Shown here: positions 33,324 through 45,092 of the stretch, one piece after another
Layout of the letters: every line of letters starts with the position of its first letter
Position numbering within the stretch: the first letter of the stretch is position 1
Source: Knufia peltigerae
Taxonomy: Eukaryota; Ascomycota; Eurotiomycetes; Chaetothyriales; Trichomeriaceae
DNA: 64,000 nucleotides
Assembly: GCA_030247855.1 (NCBI GenBank)
Contig: JAPDRN010000068.1
Coordinates: 124,001 to 188,000, forward strand
Reading direction: 5' to 3'
The notes under the pieces: model-generated
Seen by the model: the letters and a program-made list of their open reading frames with translations, nothing else
What the model was told of the DNA's origin: nothing
Databases searched by the model: none
Translations under genes and position numbers: made by a program

Positions 33324-34060
33324 AGAGCTCCGTTCTCCAAGGGCTGGCTCAGCAGCTAGATTCAGTTCAGCAAGTCATGAGATGGTCGAGACATGTTAAT
33401 CCAGTCAGTCCATCAGGAGACGGCAAGACAAAACAGGGTCGAATCGAGTGCGAGGTTTATTGTGACGAAACTTGATGAGATGATGAAAAAAATGGACCAT
33501 ATGCGTCAAAGCAAAGCATAGTATCTGAAGAAGAGGAGTTGTACCAGATACTGGGTCTACGAGGAAGTTACTTTACCTAACTGAGGTAATGACGGCAGTC
33601 TTTGATGACATCCAGCCATGATGCGACATGGCTTTAGTGAGTCCTCTCTCTCTCTCCCAAACTGGAGAGGTGGTGATGATTTTATCCTGATAGAAAAGAA
33701 AAAAGTTGTTTCAATCATGTCTGTTTTTCTGATGATTAGGATTGCTCTTGACGACTTAGAGGTCGTATTTTAGGATTGCGTGGCCCTTCATCTGACGACC
33801 GAGCCAGAGAATCTGGGACTGACTCGCTGATTTGTGTACCTAGTTTAGTCGTAACCTCATGTAAGGTGCGCTTGTTGTCGGCGTCCCGCCCTATGGTGTG
33901 TAAGTGTACACACATCCGTGGGTGTAGTGGTGTAAGTTGTGTGTAAGCGTATGTAATGAGTTCTATACCACCTAGGCATCTATCTGTGTTGTGGCTGTAT
34001 GAGTACGAGTGTGTATGGGTCCTGTTTACAGGTGTTTTTGCCCTCGAAAAAAAAACAACA
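33324..34060. other. Convergent 3' intergenic region
   Basis: No gene is seen. It contains GT/TA-rich low-complexity sequence (33897-33955) and CT-repeat sequence near 33640-33656. Confidence 0.4.
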
Positions 34061-35951
34061 TCACTGCTCCCTCTTCTTCACCTTGGGGAAACTCAACCAG
34101 ATCCCCACGAGGACGACGATGAGACTGAGGATGACGGGTTGTAGGACCTTGACTCCTTTGCTGGCCGCGATGGCTCCGATCGCGAAAGGGAAGACCGTAC
34201 CTCCCGTCCCCCCCATGGCCATGGCGAAACCGATGCTGCTGACGTGGATGCGACGGGGTAGGAGTTTGGCGGCCATCATGACCCCTCCCGGGAACATGGG
34301 ACCCAGAAAGAAGCCCAGGAGAGCAACCGCCACGGCGGAGACGACGAACTTCGGCACCAACCAAAACACCAGTTCCAGGGCGAAACAAGCCACGAGGTAG
34401 ACCGAGACGCAGACCCTCTCGCCGAACCTCTCCGTCACGAAACCCAGGCACGCCCTGCCCATGGCCTGCCCGGCCCAGAACCCCGAACCCGAGTAGCCCG
34501 AGGCGGACGGGGAGGCGGATCGGACCCGGAGCATGAACGTGACGATCCAGCCTCCCAGTCCGACCTCGATGCCCATGTAGACGAAGAAGAAGGCGGCACA
34601 CAACCAGGTGATTTTCGACTTGAGCGCCTCTCGCGTCGTCCCACCTCCTGACCCTGACCCTGACCCTGATGCCGACGAAGACTCTGTCATTTCGTCGCGA
34701 GGGTGTTCCCGTCGGTACAATTCCCCGGTCTTGCGCCAAAAGGTGATTGTCAGCCCGAAAAGTTCGAGTACTGACGCACCGACCTGGAAAAACGAGTTAC
34801 GAGGTTAGAATGCTTCCTGATTTTTTTTTCCCTGGGAAAATGGGGGGATAAAACGGGGCAGAAGGAAGGAGAAGGAGGAGGAGAAGGACGGAGGCCACCA
34901 CGAAAGACATGATGAAAGGTCCCGATTTGAACGTACCATGACGAGATAAAAATTCCACCAAGGCATTTTGGCCTTGACCACCATACTCGTGGCGATCAAG
35001 GGAGCCAAGAGGGCGCCGACGGAGTAACAGCTGTGCAGACAACCTTGGACGGCGTTGGGGTTGTCCATGACGCCTATCCAGGCGCAGAAACAGGCGTCGG
35101 TCAAACCGTTCCCGAACCCGGACACGGCGTTGGCGACCACCAGGACCGGAAAGGGAGGGTGCGCGGCCAGGACGGAGTAGGTGATGATGTGACATATCGG
35201 GGCCATGATGGCGATCCCACGTTGACCGAATCGGGCGTGGATGCTGGCATTGGTGAAGGCGGCCAACGAGTAGCCGGCGAAGGGGGTCAAGAAGATGAGT
35301 GAGATGATGGTGTAACTCAACGAGTAATACGATTCGAGCTGTTGTCGAGACAAAAGATTAGAATGGAGAATTTTGTTTTTTTGATTTCAATCATTCTCTT
35401 CCCATTTACACCAGGACAAAAAAGGAAAAAGGAAAGAGAGGTGTTCTTGTGGTGGGAGTTGACTCACATATGGTATAAGAGCCTATATTGGTTTGACAGG
35501 CAGTGTTAGCAAATATGTCCTTTTGCACTTTGTACATTTTGTTCGTCGTCGAAGCGAGAAACAAGGTATTGGATAGGGTCAAAGAGAAAAAAACACATAC
35601 GCCGACAGCACCATCATTCATGCCAGCAATTATAAATGACCAAAATGCGAAACCCAAACGGGGAACGTTCCCTCTGGGTTTGTTCCATCTCTGTGTCACA
35701 ACCTGTGCGGTAGGAGGTGGATCGACATCATCTCGAATATTATCTTCTTCGTCAGAAGAGGATGAATTCTCTTGGGTCCGGGACGGCGACGATGATGATG
35801 ATGATGATGATGTGCCGCCGTTGACGACTCGACGAGATATTTCCCTCAATGACCTTCCTGGAGATTTGAAGCTGAGTTCGAAACTTTCAGGTTCTGGTGG
35901 TGTGGCGGGTGTGGACGTTGACGATATCGTCATGGTCTGTGTGGTGGCCAT
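34061..35951 (-). CDS. MFS transporter (FHS/BSC6-like) with a 15-base microexon
   Basis: Exons on the minus strand are 35951-35601, 35482-35468, 35338-34937 and 34783-34061, all joins phase 0, encoding 496 residues. The second exon is 15 bases and codes for Ala-Leu-Ile-Pro-Tyr. It restores the conserved MFS helix-1 sequence, GMNDGAVG/ALIPY/LESYYSLSY. The N-terminal 95 residues are polar with a poly-Ser run and acidic DEEDN. About 12 hydrophobic helices follow in two halves separated by a cytosolic loop with a Gly/Ser run. MFS-like motifs include FGQRGIAIMAPICH (loop 2-3 region) and FVTERFGERVCVS. The family resembles fungal bypass-of-stop-codon-6 and fucose/glucose-type permeases; the substrate is unknown. 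Confidence 0.87.
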
Positions 35952-36748
35952 TTTTGAGAGAGAGACTCTTCAGGAGGTCGTTGATGAGATGCGTGACTGA
36001 ACTATGAAATGGTCAATCATCAATCATGTGTATTACCAAGGTCAAGTCGCTCAAGGTGGTGGTGGTGATGTTGGTAACGTCGTCAACTGTGGCCTCTCGT
36101 ATCCAAAAGCCATGTATGCAGTCTTTGCTTGACTGGAGATTCGAATGCTGAAATCTAGGGTATGTGACCTTTCCTTTTTTTCCCTTTTAGAAAAAAGGCG
36201 GTGAGATTTTTGTTCAAGAGCCAGACTTGAGGTGGAAAATACTGACAATGAGACGAGTATTAATCAAGAAATTAGCCTGATGTCCATGTCCGCATAAGAG
36301 GCCAAGATGTCAATTGCGGAAAACAGCGTTACAATGACGAAGTTTACGGAGTATTAATCGGAACATTTCTTGAACATGTAACTGAATAAGTACGGATACT
36401 CGTACTTGTAGATGCTTGTATGCTGTCACCATCTCCACCAGATCGACATATAGTCAATGAACTCCCCCACGGCGAAGCAGGACAAAGAGAGACCGAGCCC
36501 CGCAGATGAATTGCTTCGGCGCGACTTTGGACCTATTAAAATACAAATCATTCGGATCTCGATATGTCAAAACGAGGATGCCACAAACGACGATGCCATA
36601 GTCCTCGTTACTTGTAGCCGAACTAGCATCCTTGGACAAAATCCCATTCATCGGGACATCTTTGCATTAATCTTCGAGTACGAGTATATATATACCCTGC
36701 TTTTGTTTCCGTAATGTCAATAATATGTACAGTAACATCCCATCTCTC
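35952..36748. other. Intergenic
   Basis: No gene is seen. One TACGGAGTA copy lies at 36345-36353, with TA-rich DNA near 36680-36695. Confidence 0.4.
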
Positions 36749-38191
36749 TCACAACGCAAGTTTCCAGGCTTCATTAGGACTTGCCCACAGTTCCAGGAAG
36801 TTTGGACCGAGTGATTGATATGTAGAGTCGGTCTTGAGTCCCTTGACCGAGTTCCTCACACACCCACTGGAGGGAATCTGCTTGCCGGCAAATCGATCCT
36901 TGACCCATGTCAACCATCTCATCTCGCTGGCTTGGATGGTGGGGAAGTGGTTCATGGCCGAGTACGTGACCATTTGCAAAGATTCATTCCATTTCTGCTG
37001 CGAGAGCATTGTACAAGTGTCGTTTACTGCAGAGTCGACCGTGAACAACGGCACGACCAGATCATCTTCACCAGCAAGCACCAGCAACGGACCCTTGAAC
37101 TTCTTGCGTCCAGTTTCGGACATGGCTGCATACCTCTCAACCGAGCTGTCATTGTTCCACCCCGCGCGCGTGAGTTGGTTCAGCGGCACATCCGCAAAGA
37201 CCTCGCTGACCGTAGGGAGACAACCTTGAAGCGGCTCCAGCACGTTATGGAATCTATCGTAGGCCAGCGGGGTCATCCCGGAATCGTTATAAGCGGGAAA
37301 TACGGCCGTGACGGCGTGGACGAGGGAAGGTTGCTGACTGAGAAGTGTCTGAGCCCAAGGTTGGGTGCTGTTCAACATGGCCTGCGCTAATAGATCGAAC
37401 GTACGTGTGGGAGGAGCGATGGCCACCGTACCCTGATATCCAGGAATTGGCTTCATGACCAGTTGTTCGGCAAATGACCAGGCGGCTCCTCCACCTTGAG
37501 AATGTCCCATGGCGACAAATGGGCCCGTGGGTGGAAGTTCAGTGGGGAAAGCTTTGCGAACGGCGGTGATGGCATCCGCCAGATTCATGGCTTGAGCCGG
37601 TCCGTTCAACCAAGGGTGCCCGATAGGTTTGCCAGACGGCAACGAGTCGAAACCGAGTCCAGCATAGTCGGGGGCCACGACGGCCATGCCTTGTAACGCG
37701 AGAAGGAAAGGCACCATGAAGTGGTACTGTAGGTTGCGATAGTTGCTGGGGGCACAAGCCTTCAGAACGCCAGAGGTGCCGTGGGCCCAAGCGACCAGAG
37801 GATACTGGGTGTCTTGGATGCCAGGAGCGGCAAGCGGCGCGTAAGGCCAGAGAACGTACGCCGAAGCCGGGAGTATCGTCCCATTCTGGTCGGTGGTGGT
37901 GTATATGATCCGGGACATGGAAAGGCCACTGGGGACACTGTACACCGATAGATTTGTTGCTTCTTCGACGTGAAGTAGACTACCTGGTGCGAGGTTTGCT
38001 GAAAAGTTGGAAGGGATGGTGTAGAATGAGTAGTCTGGGTCGGCATGTTGGTCGGACTCCCAGGATGAAGCGGTCGCGCTGAGTGACTGACACTGTGCGT
38101 CACAGGTCGTGCTTGACGTGATATTCGCGGCACTGATGATGCCTGAGAGCGCGAGGACTGTCAAGAGGGCAGAGCGCCAACGTATGGTCAT
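36749..38191 (-). CDS. Secretory lipase (LIP family, alpha/beta hydrolase)
   Basis: A single exon of 480 residues from ATG 38191 (plus-strand position of the first base). This start was chosen because it begins a clean signal peptide, MTIRWRSALLTVLALSGIISAA; an upstream in-frame ATG (38260) would bury it. Family features are the oxyanion block PLVAWAHGTSGVLKACAPS, the strand VVAPDYAGLGFDS, and the nucleophile motif GHSQGG with Ser near residue 231. A second-half GEDDLVVPLF supplies the likely catalytic Asp, and SAMNHFPT the likely His. Several NxS/T sequons and paired Cys fit a secreted glycoprotein. Candida Lip1-10-type enzymes hydrolyse triacylglycerols extracellularly, which is the likely role here. 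Confidence 0.93.
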   Translation of the reverse strand: MTIRWRSALLTVLALSGIISAANITSSTTCDAQCQSLSATASSWESDQHADPDYSFYTIPSNFSANLAPGSLLHVEEATNLSVYSVPSGLSMSRIIYTTTDQNGTILPASAYVLWPYAPLAAPGIQDTQYPLVAWAHGTSGVLKACAPSNYRNLQYHFMVPFLLALQGMAVVAPDYAGLGFDSLPSGKPIGHPWLNGPAQAMNLADAITAVRKAFPTELPPTGPFVAMGHSQGGGAAWSFAEQLVMKPIPGYQGTVAIAPPTRTFDLLAQAMLNSTQPWAQTLLSQQPSLVHAVTAVFPAYNDSGMTPLAYDRFHNVLEPLQGCLPTVSEVFADVPLNQLTRAGWNNDSSVERYAAMSETGRKKFKGPLLVLAGEDDLVVPLFTVDSAVNDTCTMLSQQKWNESLQMVTYSAMNHFPTIQASEMRWLTWVKDRFAGKQIPSSGCVRNSVKGLKTDSTYQSLGPNFLELWASPNEAWKLAL

Positions 38192-39098
38192 GTTTAATTG
38201 TGAGGACAAGTGATCTCGTAGGGGTTGGTGAAGTGGCAGATGAAGAATACATGATAACAAAACATTCCTTCCTTTTCGCCTTTATAACGGGCCTGGTCAC
38301 CTACCTCCTAGTATGGCAAAGGTCCATTTTACAAATTGTCAGTGATATCAGTTAAACATCATTGGTAAACGAATACGCATCTGCCGTCGTCGTGGGACTT
38401 GTCTGGGCTTTGATCTGACTAAATTAGACACTGGGGCCCGCGTTGTTCTGGCAATTTGAGATCCGATGGTAAGCTAGTGATCTTTGCAAAGTGAGAGAGT
38501 GAATGACCTGAGCAATACATTGACCATTCTGCTATTTGAAATAGTGTCCAGCGCCACAATATGCCACTAGGAACGATCTCAGAAAAAGTGGAAGAAGGAG
38601 AAGACGATGATGGAAATGTGGCTCTGGTTATTTGTGTTTAGTTATGGACCTGCTGAATTTCGATTGTCAGACGACGGGATTGGGGGGTGGCTTCTGCAAG
38701 ATATAGTGGTCAATTGCGTGGGAATTTTTGTCAGACAGAAAGACATAGGATTTTAAGGCCCTCGACCTCTTCCGTGCATTTTTGTTTGAAGCTGCCTCGT
38801 TCCGATCCAATGCCGCTATCAATACGGAGTATGATGATGACCCTTCCCTTACTCATTCACAGCCTCGCCCTTTCTAGCAAGAGGAGCCAAATCTCGGCTT
38901 TTCAGGCTAGAGGAGTAGAGTTTGATGACCTGGTACGGAGGTTATGATCGATACGAGTACGGAGTCCCGAGTTTGTACAAGTGTTGACCTCAAGTAGTTA
39001 GGTAATCTCAATGGTCCAGAAGCCTCAGAAAAAGCAGACTCGAAATGACACATATTACGCCGTCATTCATGCAAGCCATGATTTCAATCCTGATGCTT
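38192..39098. other. Intergenic
   Basis: No gene is seen. It includes a TACGGAGTA copy (38823-38831) and two near-matches around 38933-38965. Confidence 0.4.
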
Positions 39099-39644
39099 CT
39101 ACCTCGATCCCGACTGTACCGTAGGATGCAACTTCTTCTCCTTGGCCGCCTTGGTCGACCCTGCAAAAGCCTTCTTCTCGAAACCCGCTTCCAGAGTCTT
39201 GGTCTTTGTGTCGTTCCGGTACGTCGTTTTTTCCTTGGTGACTGACTTTGTCGTGACAACACCGCCGCCCCTCTTGACCTCGACCGTTTCCTGGCTCAAC
39301 GATACATTGGCCGGACTCGCCTCGAGTGGGTTGCCGTATGAATTGTCACGACCGGACTGCTTCTGCACCTCATCAGGGTCGGTGGTCTCGTCAAATGCCA
39401 CTGACTGTGCGGCCACGGCGTCGTCGGTGCCGGACTTGGACTGTTCATCTGATTGGCGGTCGATGGTTTGACGATTCTGCTGGGCCATGCGTTTGTCGAC
39501 ACTATTCCGTGTGGATTTCAGGGCACTCTCGGCCTCGGTGGCGTAGTGTTGACGGGCGAGATGGACATGGCGTGGGCCTGGATGGGTTTGCACCTGGCGA
39601 GAGGTAAGACTCCTCAACAAAGGACGGGCGGTAATTGGAGGCAT
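39099..39644 (-). CDS. Small putative mitochondrial protein, unknown function
   Basis: A single exon of 181 residues from ATG 39644; an ATG at 39707 would add 21 residues. The N-terminus (PPITARPLLRSLTSRQVQTHPGPRHVHLARQHYAT) is rich in Arg, Ser and His with no acidic residues and ends in a typical R-x-Y-A-T cleavage context, so matrix import is likely. The rest is hydrophilic and Lys/Glu/Thr/Ser-rich with no recognised domain, and is probably disordered. A near-repeat of VTKEKTTYRNDTKTKT character gives a charged C-terminal helix. Coding is supported by composition and a long open frame, not by a family match. I do not recognise the protein. Confidence 0.6.
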   Translation of the reverse strand: MPPITARPLLRSLTSRQVQTHPGPRHVHLARQHYATEAESALKSTRNSVDKRMAQQNRQTIDRQSDEQSKSGTDDAVAAQSVAFDETTDPDEVQKQSGRDNSYGNPLEASPANVSLSQETVEVKRGGGVVTTKSVTKEKTTYRNDTKTKTLEAGFEKKAFAGSTKAAKEKKLHPTVQSGSR

Positions 39645-39707
39645 GTTGTGTCGTTCTCGATAGTCCCCCAGAATGAGTTTTGGTAGAGAGGGTTGCTCGG
39701 TTCTCAA

Positions 39708-40210
39708 GTGTAGGTGTTGACCTTGATGTAGAAAATATGGAAAGAATGTGGTTGGTACCTGTCTCTGACAAAGAGACGATACCTACCTATATGATCGGCA
39801 TGAGGGTGAAGTCAGTGGCAGGTATTACATCAGGGGGGGGAAGTGGCCCATCGAGCCTATCGGATATTCATCTCCTTTTACTCCGTATTTCCCCCCCGCA
39901 AAAGGCTTTAAGCACAGTACCGAGAGATCCTTAGCGAGCCACCCAATCGATACCTACAATAGGACTTAATGTATTCGTACCCCTGAAATAGTGTACTACT
40001 ATTCAAACACCTACAGTACCTATTCTTTTAGGGCATTGGAGTACAGAGCAACTACTATTATCCACCTGCCTAAGGTAGGTATCTACTGTGCTCTACTATC
40101 AGGTGGCTTGATTGTTCTGATTCAGCTTTATTTGACCTGTTCACAACCGGCCTTTAGAGCACTTGCTAAAGCAAAACCATCATAATCATTATCATCTGCC
40201 ATCATTGAAG
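39708..40210. other. Intergenic
   Basis: No gene is seen. Holds a TACTCCGTA copy (39879-39887) and AT-rich DNA with repeated CTAC/GGTA words near 39985-40085. Confidence 0.4.
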
Positions 40211-43200
40211 CTATCCCCCTCTTCCATCCCACTTACGACACCTAGAGGCACACTCACATGTTCCGTCAGGTGAAAGCGAAGACAGTGCGATTTCCTTCAG
40301 CCGCCTGACGACATCCAATTGTTCCGCTTCCCAACGCTGGTCTGTTGCCTCCACCTCCAGTTTGCATAGTATTCCGTGAGCTGAAATTCCCCTCGGATTT
40401 TCCAGGTGCAGATCCGCGCCATACTTTACTAGACACGTCAGACAGGCACTCAAGCCGTTCAAAATCTTCTTGGGGAGGCCGGTAAATAATAGTCCAACTC
40501 CTCGCAGTAGATGATGGGACACGGTTTGTCCCGAGTGGTCGCGGCTGGTTGATGTCAGAAACCAAGGGCGCGAGGAAGATCACAATATCTATGCGGCGGC
40601 ACAGCGCAGCCCACATAATAGGTGTCCTGCCGCCAATGTCCGCCAAGTCCACATCGGCTTCATGTGTGCATGTCAGCAACTTCACATGTTCCAGACTCCC
40701 ATCAGATACGGCAACTGTCAGAGCAGTGCGGCCGACGTCATCCTGAGAGTTGATGTTGATCCTGAACCCAGATCCAAGAACCTCAGATTTTCGAAGAAGG
40801 CCAAGCACACTTGAGCCGTCTGAATATCTCAACGCGTGCATTAAAACAGTGGAACCATTGGAATCCGATTCGTTCAACATGTCTTTCTTTGCATGGTGTA
40901 GCGCTTCCATTGTCAACAGGTGCCCTTTTTCGGCAGTATAGAACAATGCGGTCCTTCCACGGCTATCTTTTAGGCTCGTGATTGCTTCTTGCCAGGAACA
41001 CTGTCTCCTTTCGAGACGATCAATGTGCGACGATGGTATTCTCTTGCACTTTTTGCATTCCATGTCAGCATTCTGCATGGATCCGGCAGGCTCACCACGT
41101 TCAAGATAGGTCTTTAGGACCGCATTGGTGCCCATTGAGGCCAGCAAGTGGACTGCAGAAATGCCACGAGAGGAATGGAGAAACACTGTGCGACGGGGGT
41201 TGCATTGCGATACATGCACTGGCCACGAAGCCAAAGTTGTCGAGGAACGAGAATACTTGTTGTTGCAGTGCCGGATCAAGTCGGCTACGCTCCCAATGTG
41301 TTGCCCAAAACCGCGCAGAATAGCTGCGAAAGGGGAATTTCCGCCTTCCCGACTGCCATTTAGACTGCCTCACGGACAGTATTCCACCAGAAAGGTCGTA
41401 TCCGCTACCTGTCGCGAACAAGCTCAGCTGCAGATAGCTCAAGCAACAAGAGGCCAAGAGTGTGTGCGGGTTCGAAAGAAATCCGTTGTCCAAGGATTCA
41501 AGAAACGTCTGTGTTGTATAATGGACAGTCCGAATGACCTGGCTTTGAGTATCAAGCGTCACAAGGCCCGCACACACTGATATCATGAGGTCGGGATCGT
41601 CAAGGTCATATTCGGGATCGATTTCCTTGGTGTCTTTATCAACCCCAATAGCATGACGAAGCTCATTTATAGTTAACAGCCGGAAGCTGAAAGTAACACA
41701 TATGAAGACCTTTCGAGCCAAGTCTCGATGCTCTTCTGGTTGACACTGTATTCTTCGTAAGCTGTCTTCATATGCTCGGGTGAGGGTATCACCAATATTT
41801 CCGGTCTTCTTGAATTCATCGAGAGCTTTCAAGATGTCTTTGGGTTTTGTCTTAGCGGATAAAGTGTCACAGTGCAATTTAGCGAGCAGAAACCTGCAAT
41901 TAGGTTAGTACCACGACACAGAGATACAACTGACATTTGCGTACATTCCTTGAGCACCCTCACAGACCTCTTGTATGATCCGTAGATGTAGCTCTGGTTT
42001 TTTAGCAATGCATGTGATGTTTGGTATTGTTGCTCGGCAAAAGGTCTCCAGATCATGGCTACTGGCCTCAATATGCTGGCGTTTGTGATTCTCGGGAACG
42101 CCGTCAATTGTCACGAACGGCCGAAACGTTGCCAGGATGCGAATGCCGACTTGGGGTTTGAGGGCCGCTTGCAGACGAAACAAGAGTTCGAACACACGGT
42201 GCCACGGTTTTCCGCCTTCTTCATTTGGGCCTTCACATTCGTCTAGTGCGTCGATCACGAAAAATGCTGTGTGAGACCCTCGCAGCGTGCTTTCCAAAGT
42301 TTGGCACAGTTCAGTCCAGCCGGGACGCTTTTCTATCCCTTTGTACTTGTTGAACATATCCCTGACCGCATGAGCTTTCCCAGATTGGTGCAGGAAAAGC
42401 TGCCTCAAGAGGCTGCTGATAATGTCAACTGGTGACTGGATTTCGTGCCTCCTGAAGCTGCTGTAGAAGTATGCTAGTGCCAGGGTATCGCTCTGTGAGG
42501 TATAAGTCTGCAAGTCATCGATGAGCATCGACGCAAGGAAAGTCTTTCCAACACCGGGGTGCCCATCAAAGAATAGATTTGCAAGGTCTCCATTCCGCCA
42601 GTCGCGATACGAAGGATCGGTAAGGATCCATTGTCCGGTACCAGGCAGTATTTTGCTGAAATAGTCATTCTGCCATTCAGAGTAAGTCGCAGGTGCAACC
42701 CAATCAGCAATGTCCCGGATTTCTGCAGCGTCCGCGGCGACTGCGAGTGTCTTCACTCCTTGTGCAATGTTATTAAGCTGCGTTCTGAGGATGGTCAATA
42801 GGTGAACAAGGCGAAGACCTTCCCAGCGTCAACTCACCCATCAAGCACAGCTTTCAGAAGCTGGGTTGCCGAAACTAGTCGTAGCCTGAGCTTGGAGGCC
42901 TCAGCAGGATCCCATTTCATACGCTTCCACAAGCGACTCGTTCGTTTGGTTGTCGTTGAATTAACCGTGTCCAGTTCGGTGTGAGAGTCAATGACGGCGT
43001 TCAAATCGACCAAGACGGATTCACAATTGGTCGCGGCACTCTGTAAGTTGGCCTTGACCGAATCTGCAAGGTCATCATCTTCGATTTGGACTTTGAGGTC
43101 ATTGATCACAATCTGAAGAGTGCGTGTTCTTGCTGAGTTAGCATACTCGATCCCGGTGATGTGGGAAGAGAAACTCCGCACTCATCAACTAGCGCAGCAT

Positions 43201-43291
43201 ATTCAGCCGGCGCTCCCTTGAATCGTTTCCTCGTCCCTTCTACCAGTCGCACAAGCGCAAGGAAATCACCAATGGAAAAACCGAAACTCAT
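40211..43291 (-). pseudogene. NACHT-ankyrin NLR-like gene with two apparent frameshifts
   Basis: Exons on the minus strand are 43291-43182, 43128-42838, 42784-41945 and 41893-40211; the introns are 51-53 bases and the first is tentative. The N-terminus MSFGFSIGDFLALVRLVEG is the common leader of fungal STAND proteins. The NACHT ATPase follows with P-loop FDGHPGVGKTFLAS and Walker B FFVIDALDECEG, then the GMFLLAKLH block formed by splicing. The C-terminus is ankyrin repeats (GRTALFYTAEKGH, GRTALTVAVSDGSLEHVKLL, GGRTPIMWAALCRR). Two breaks interrupt the ankyrin half: one at a five-base G run (41195-41199, C5 on the coding strand) and one near 40541-40552. Each behaves as one extra base, and together they leave a total length divisible by three (about 973 codons). 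Decay and assembly error are both possible. Confidence 0.72.
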
Positions 43292-43691
43292 GGCGTATGG
43301 AGAACAATTAAATGCCTGGTTGCTCTTATAGATGGATACAGCTTGGGGACTGCGAAGGAGAGAAACTCAGAGCAAGAGCGAGCAGTCAGGCTGAAATAGG
43401 CGCCTCTCAGAAGACAAGCTGGCCAACCACAGCGTAGTGGGTGAATGAAGCCTCATTTTCTGCGCCAAGGGAGGGATCAAAGTGGCTGAGTAGCATACAG
43501 TTGACTGGGATTGAATTCAAACCCGCGGCGTCCTCGAGCTGTAGCAATGGTGACCATCGCCAATGAAAACGGTGCTGTGTCACAAGAGTCACCCAAGTAG
43601 CCAAAGCCAAAAATTCAGAATCATGGTTCAAGAACATATTTTGCATTATGATAAGGTACTGCGCATTATCTGCGAGGAGCATACTCTTGGC
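43292..43691. other. Intergenic, upstream of the NLR-like gene
   Basis: No gene is seen. It forms the 400-base spacer between the secreted-protein gene and the NLR-like gene, which run in the same direction. Confidence 0.35.
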
Positions 43692-44489
43692 CTACGACGT
43701 CGTGGTCGAAGACGGAGCTGAGCTCGTCGCCGAAGCAGTTGTACTTGTGCTTCCGCCAGTGGACTTCTGCACCTGTGCCTGTACCACTTGACCGGCAGTG
43801 TTGAAGACAATGTCCACCAGGGCGTTGAGTGGGCTATAAGAATACGTCTTCTCAGTGAGACCTCCGGATAATGATTTGCTTTGACCGGTGTAGGTCATGT
43901 TGGTGAGGTAGTCGCCCACTATGGTAGACACTCCTCCGACCTCCTGTACAATGTTCCCGAGATTGTCGATGAGGAAGGACAAACTAGTACCTCCTTGAGT
44001 GATTGTCCCCAACAAACCGTCGACTGCTCCGACGATAGGTTCCAGCAAAGAAGTGACGTTGTTGATGGCAGAGATGAGTAGTGGATTGAGATCGAGGGAC
44101 TCGAATACTCTGTTGACAATGTCCACCAAATGCCCAAGTCGGACGATGAGTTCCAGGTTGGCATCGACATCCGAAATGGTGAGGTTGACTTCTTGAATTG
44201 ACAATGCGACACCAGCGTTCAGAGTCACCAGCGATGCCACCTGGGCGTTCAAGTTGATGTCTGCTCGGAGATCCTCGACGTCGAGCTCGATGCGCCCAAC
44301 AGATAGTGTGGGCACATTCAGATAGACGTCAGGCACAGTCCCCGTCGATGCTGGTACGGACGTTGTGGTTGGGGGCCTGGTGGTGGTTGTATTTGAGAAG
44401 GGCGTTGTGGTTTGTGCATAAACACTCTGGCCGTAGAACAATACAGACAACAAGGTCAGACTGACCTGAAATATTGACCTGGACAACAT
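43692..44489 (-). CDS. Secreted protein of unknown function, paralogue A
   Basis: A single exon of 265 residues from ATG 44489, where MLSRSIFQVSLTLLSVLFYGQSVYA is a signal peptide; an upstream ATG at 44534 would displace it. A Thr/Pro/Ser-rich linker follows, then a helical, Leu/Val/Asn-rich domain with periodic hydrophobics (PDVYLNVPTLSVGRIELDV, INLNAQVASL, LNAGVALSIQEV, LTISDV) and SLDLNPLL. It ends in a Ser/Thr/Ala-rich tail. Several NxT/NxS sequons fit secretion. The same blocks occur in the protein encoded divergently 604 bases away, so the two are paralogues. I do not recognise the family. Confidence 0.8.
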   Translation of the reverse strand: MLSRSIFQVSLTLLSVLFYGQSVYAQTTTPFSNTTTTRPPTTTSVPASTGTVPDVYLNVPTLSVGRIELDVEDLRADINLNAQVASLVTLNAGVALSIQEVNLTISDVDANLELIVRLGHLVDIVNRVFESLDLNPLLISAINNVTSLLEPIVGAVDGLLGTITQGGTSLSFLIDNLGNIVQEVGGVSTIVGDYLTNMTYTGQSKSLSGGLTEKTYSYSPLNALVDIVFNTAGQVVQAQVQKSTGGSTSTTASATSSAPSSTTTS

Positions 44490-45092
44490 GTTGGAAGGAG
44501 TAACTGCGTCTCGAGTAGAACAGAAGAAAGACAACGAGCGAAAGATCTTCTTTCCTGCCCAAGGTATTTACCCTCCGCTCGCCATCGACTTCTCAATTTC
44601 CGCAATGCAATTTCGCAGACAAGGTCGCTGGCGAGGGTAAAAGTCCATTCTTCATGATGGAGCTTTTTTGCCGCAGGTGTTTCAGGTAGAACAAAATAGC
44701 CTTCAGGCTTGTCTGCAATGATCCTCATAGCCGTTCGAAAAACAGGTTTGGTGGAAGATCCCCCGGTTTCTTCACCATCGGTTCGAGCCTTACCCCTGTC
44801 AACCGAGATTAGCGGCGTCTCACCCCTAACCTAGCCCTGTGAGATTCCAGGCTTTTTGCTGGGTTCTCCCACTTCGTCTGTAAGAACACCAGGTGTTCTG
44901 CATAGAATGAACTCCTGTCGGTAATGCAGATGAAATTAGATTTGCTCAAGACGGGCAACTATCATGTCGACGCACTGCGCTCGTTATTTTGCAACTGTCA
45001 CTGGCAATAATTTTTGGACCTGAAATCTTTTTCTTCAGGCGTTTCTCAAACATCTCCAGACAGTATCGCACGTTGTGCTGTACCAGTTTGTG
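44490..45092. promoter_or_regulatory. Shared divergent promoter region of the secreted paralogues
   Basis: A 603-base region between two head-to-head paralogous genes, so probably bidirectional regulatory DNA. No specific site is recognised. Confidence 0.45.

Noticed and set aside
44770..44810. GGTTCGAGCC resembling a tRNA T-arm
   Set aside because: The flanking bases do not pair into T-stem, anticodon and acceptor stems. No tRNA is supported.
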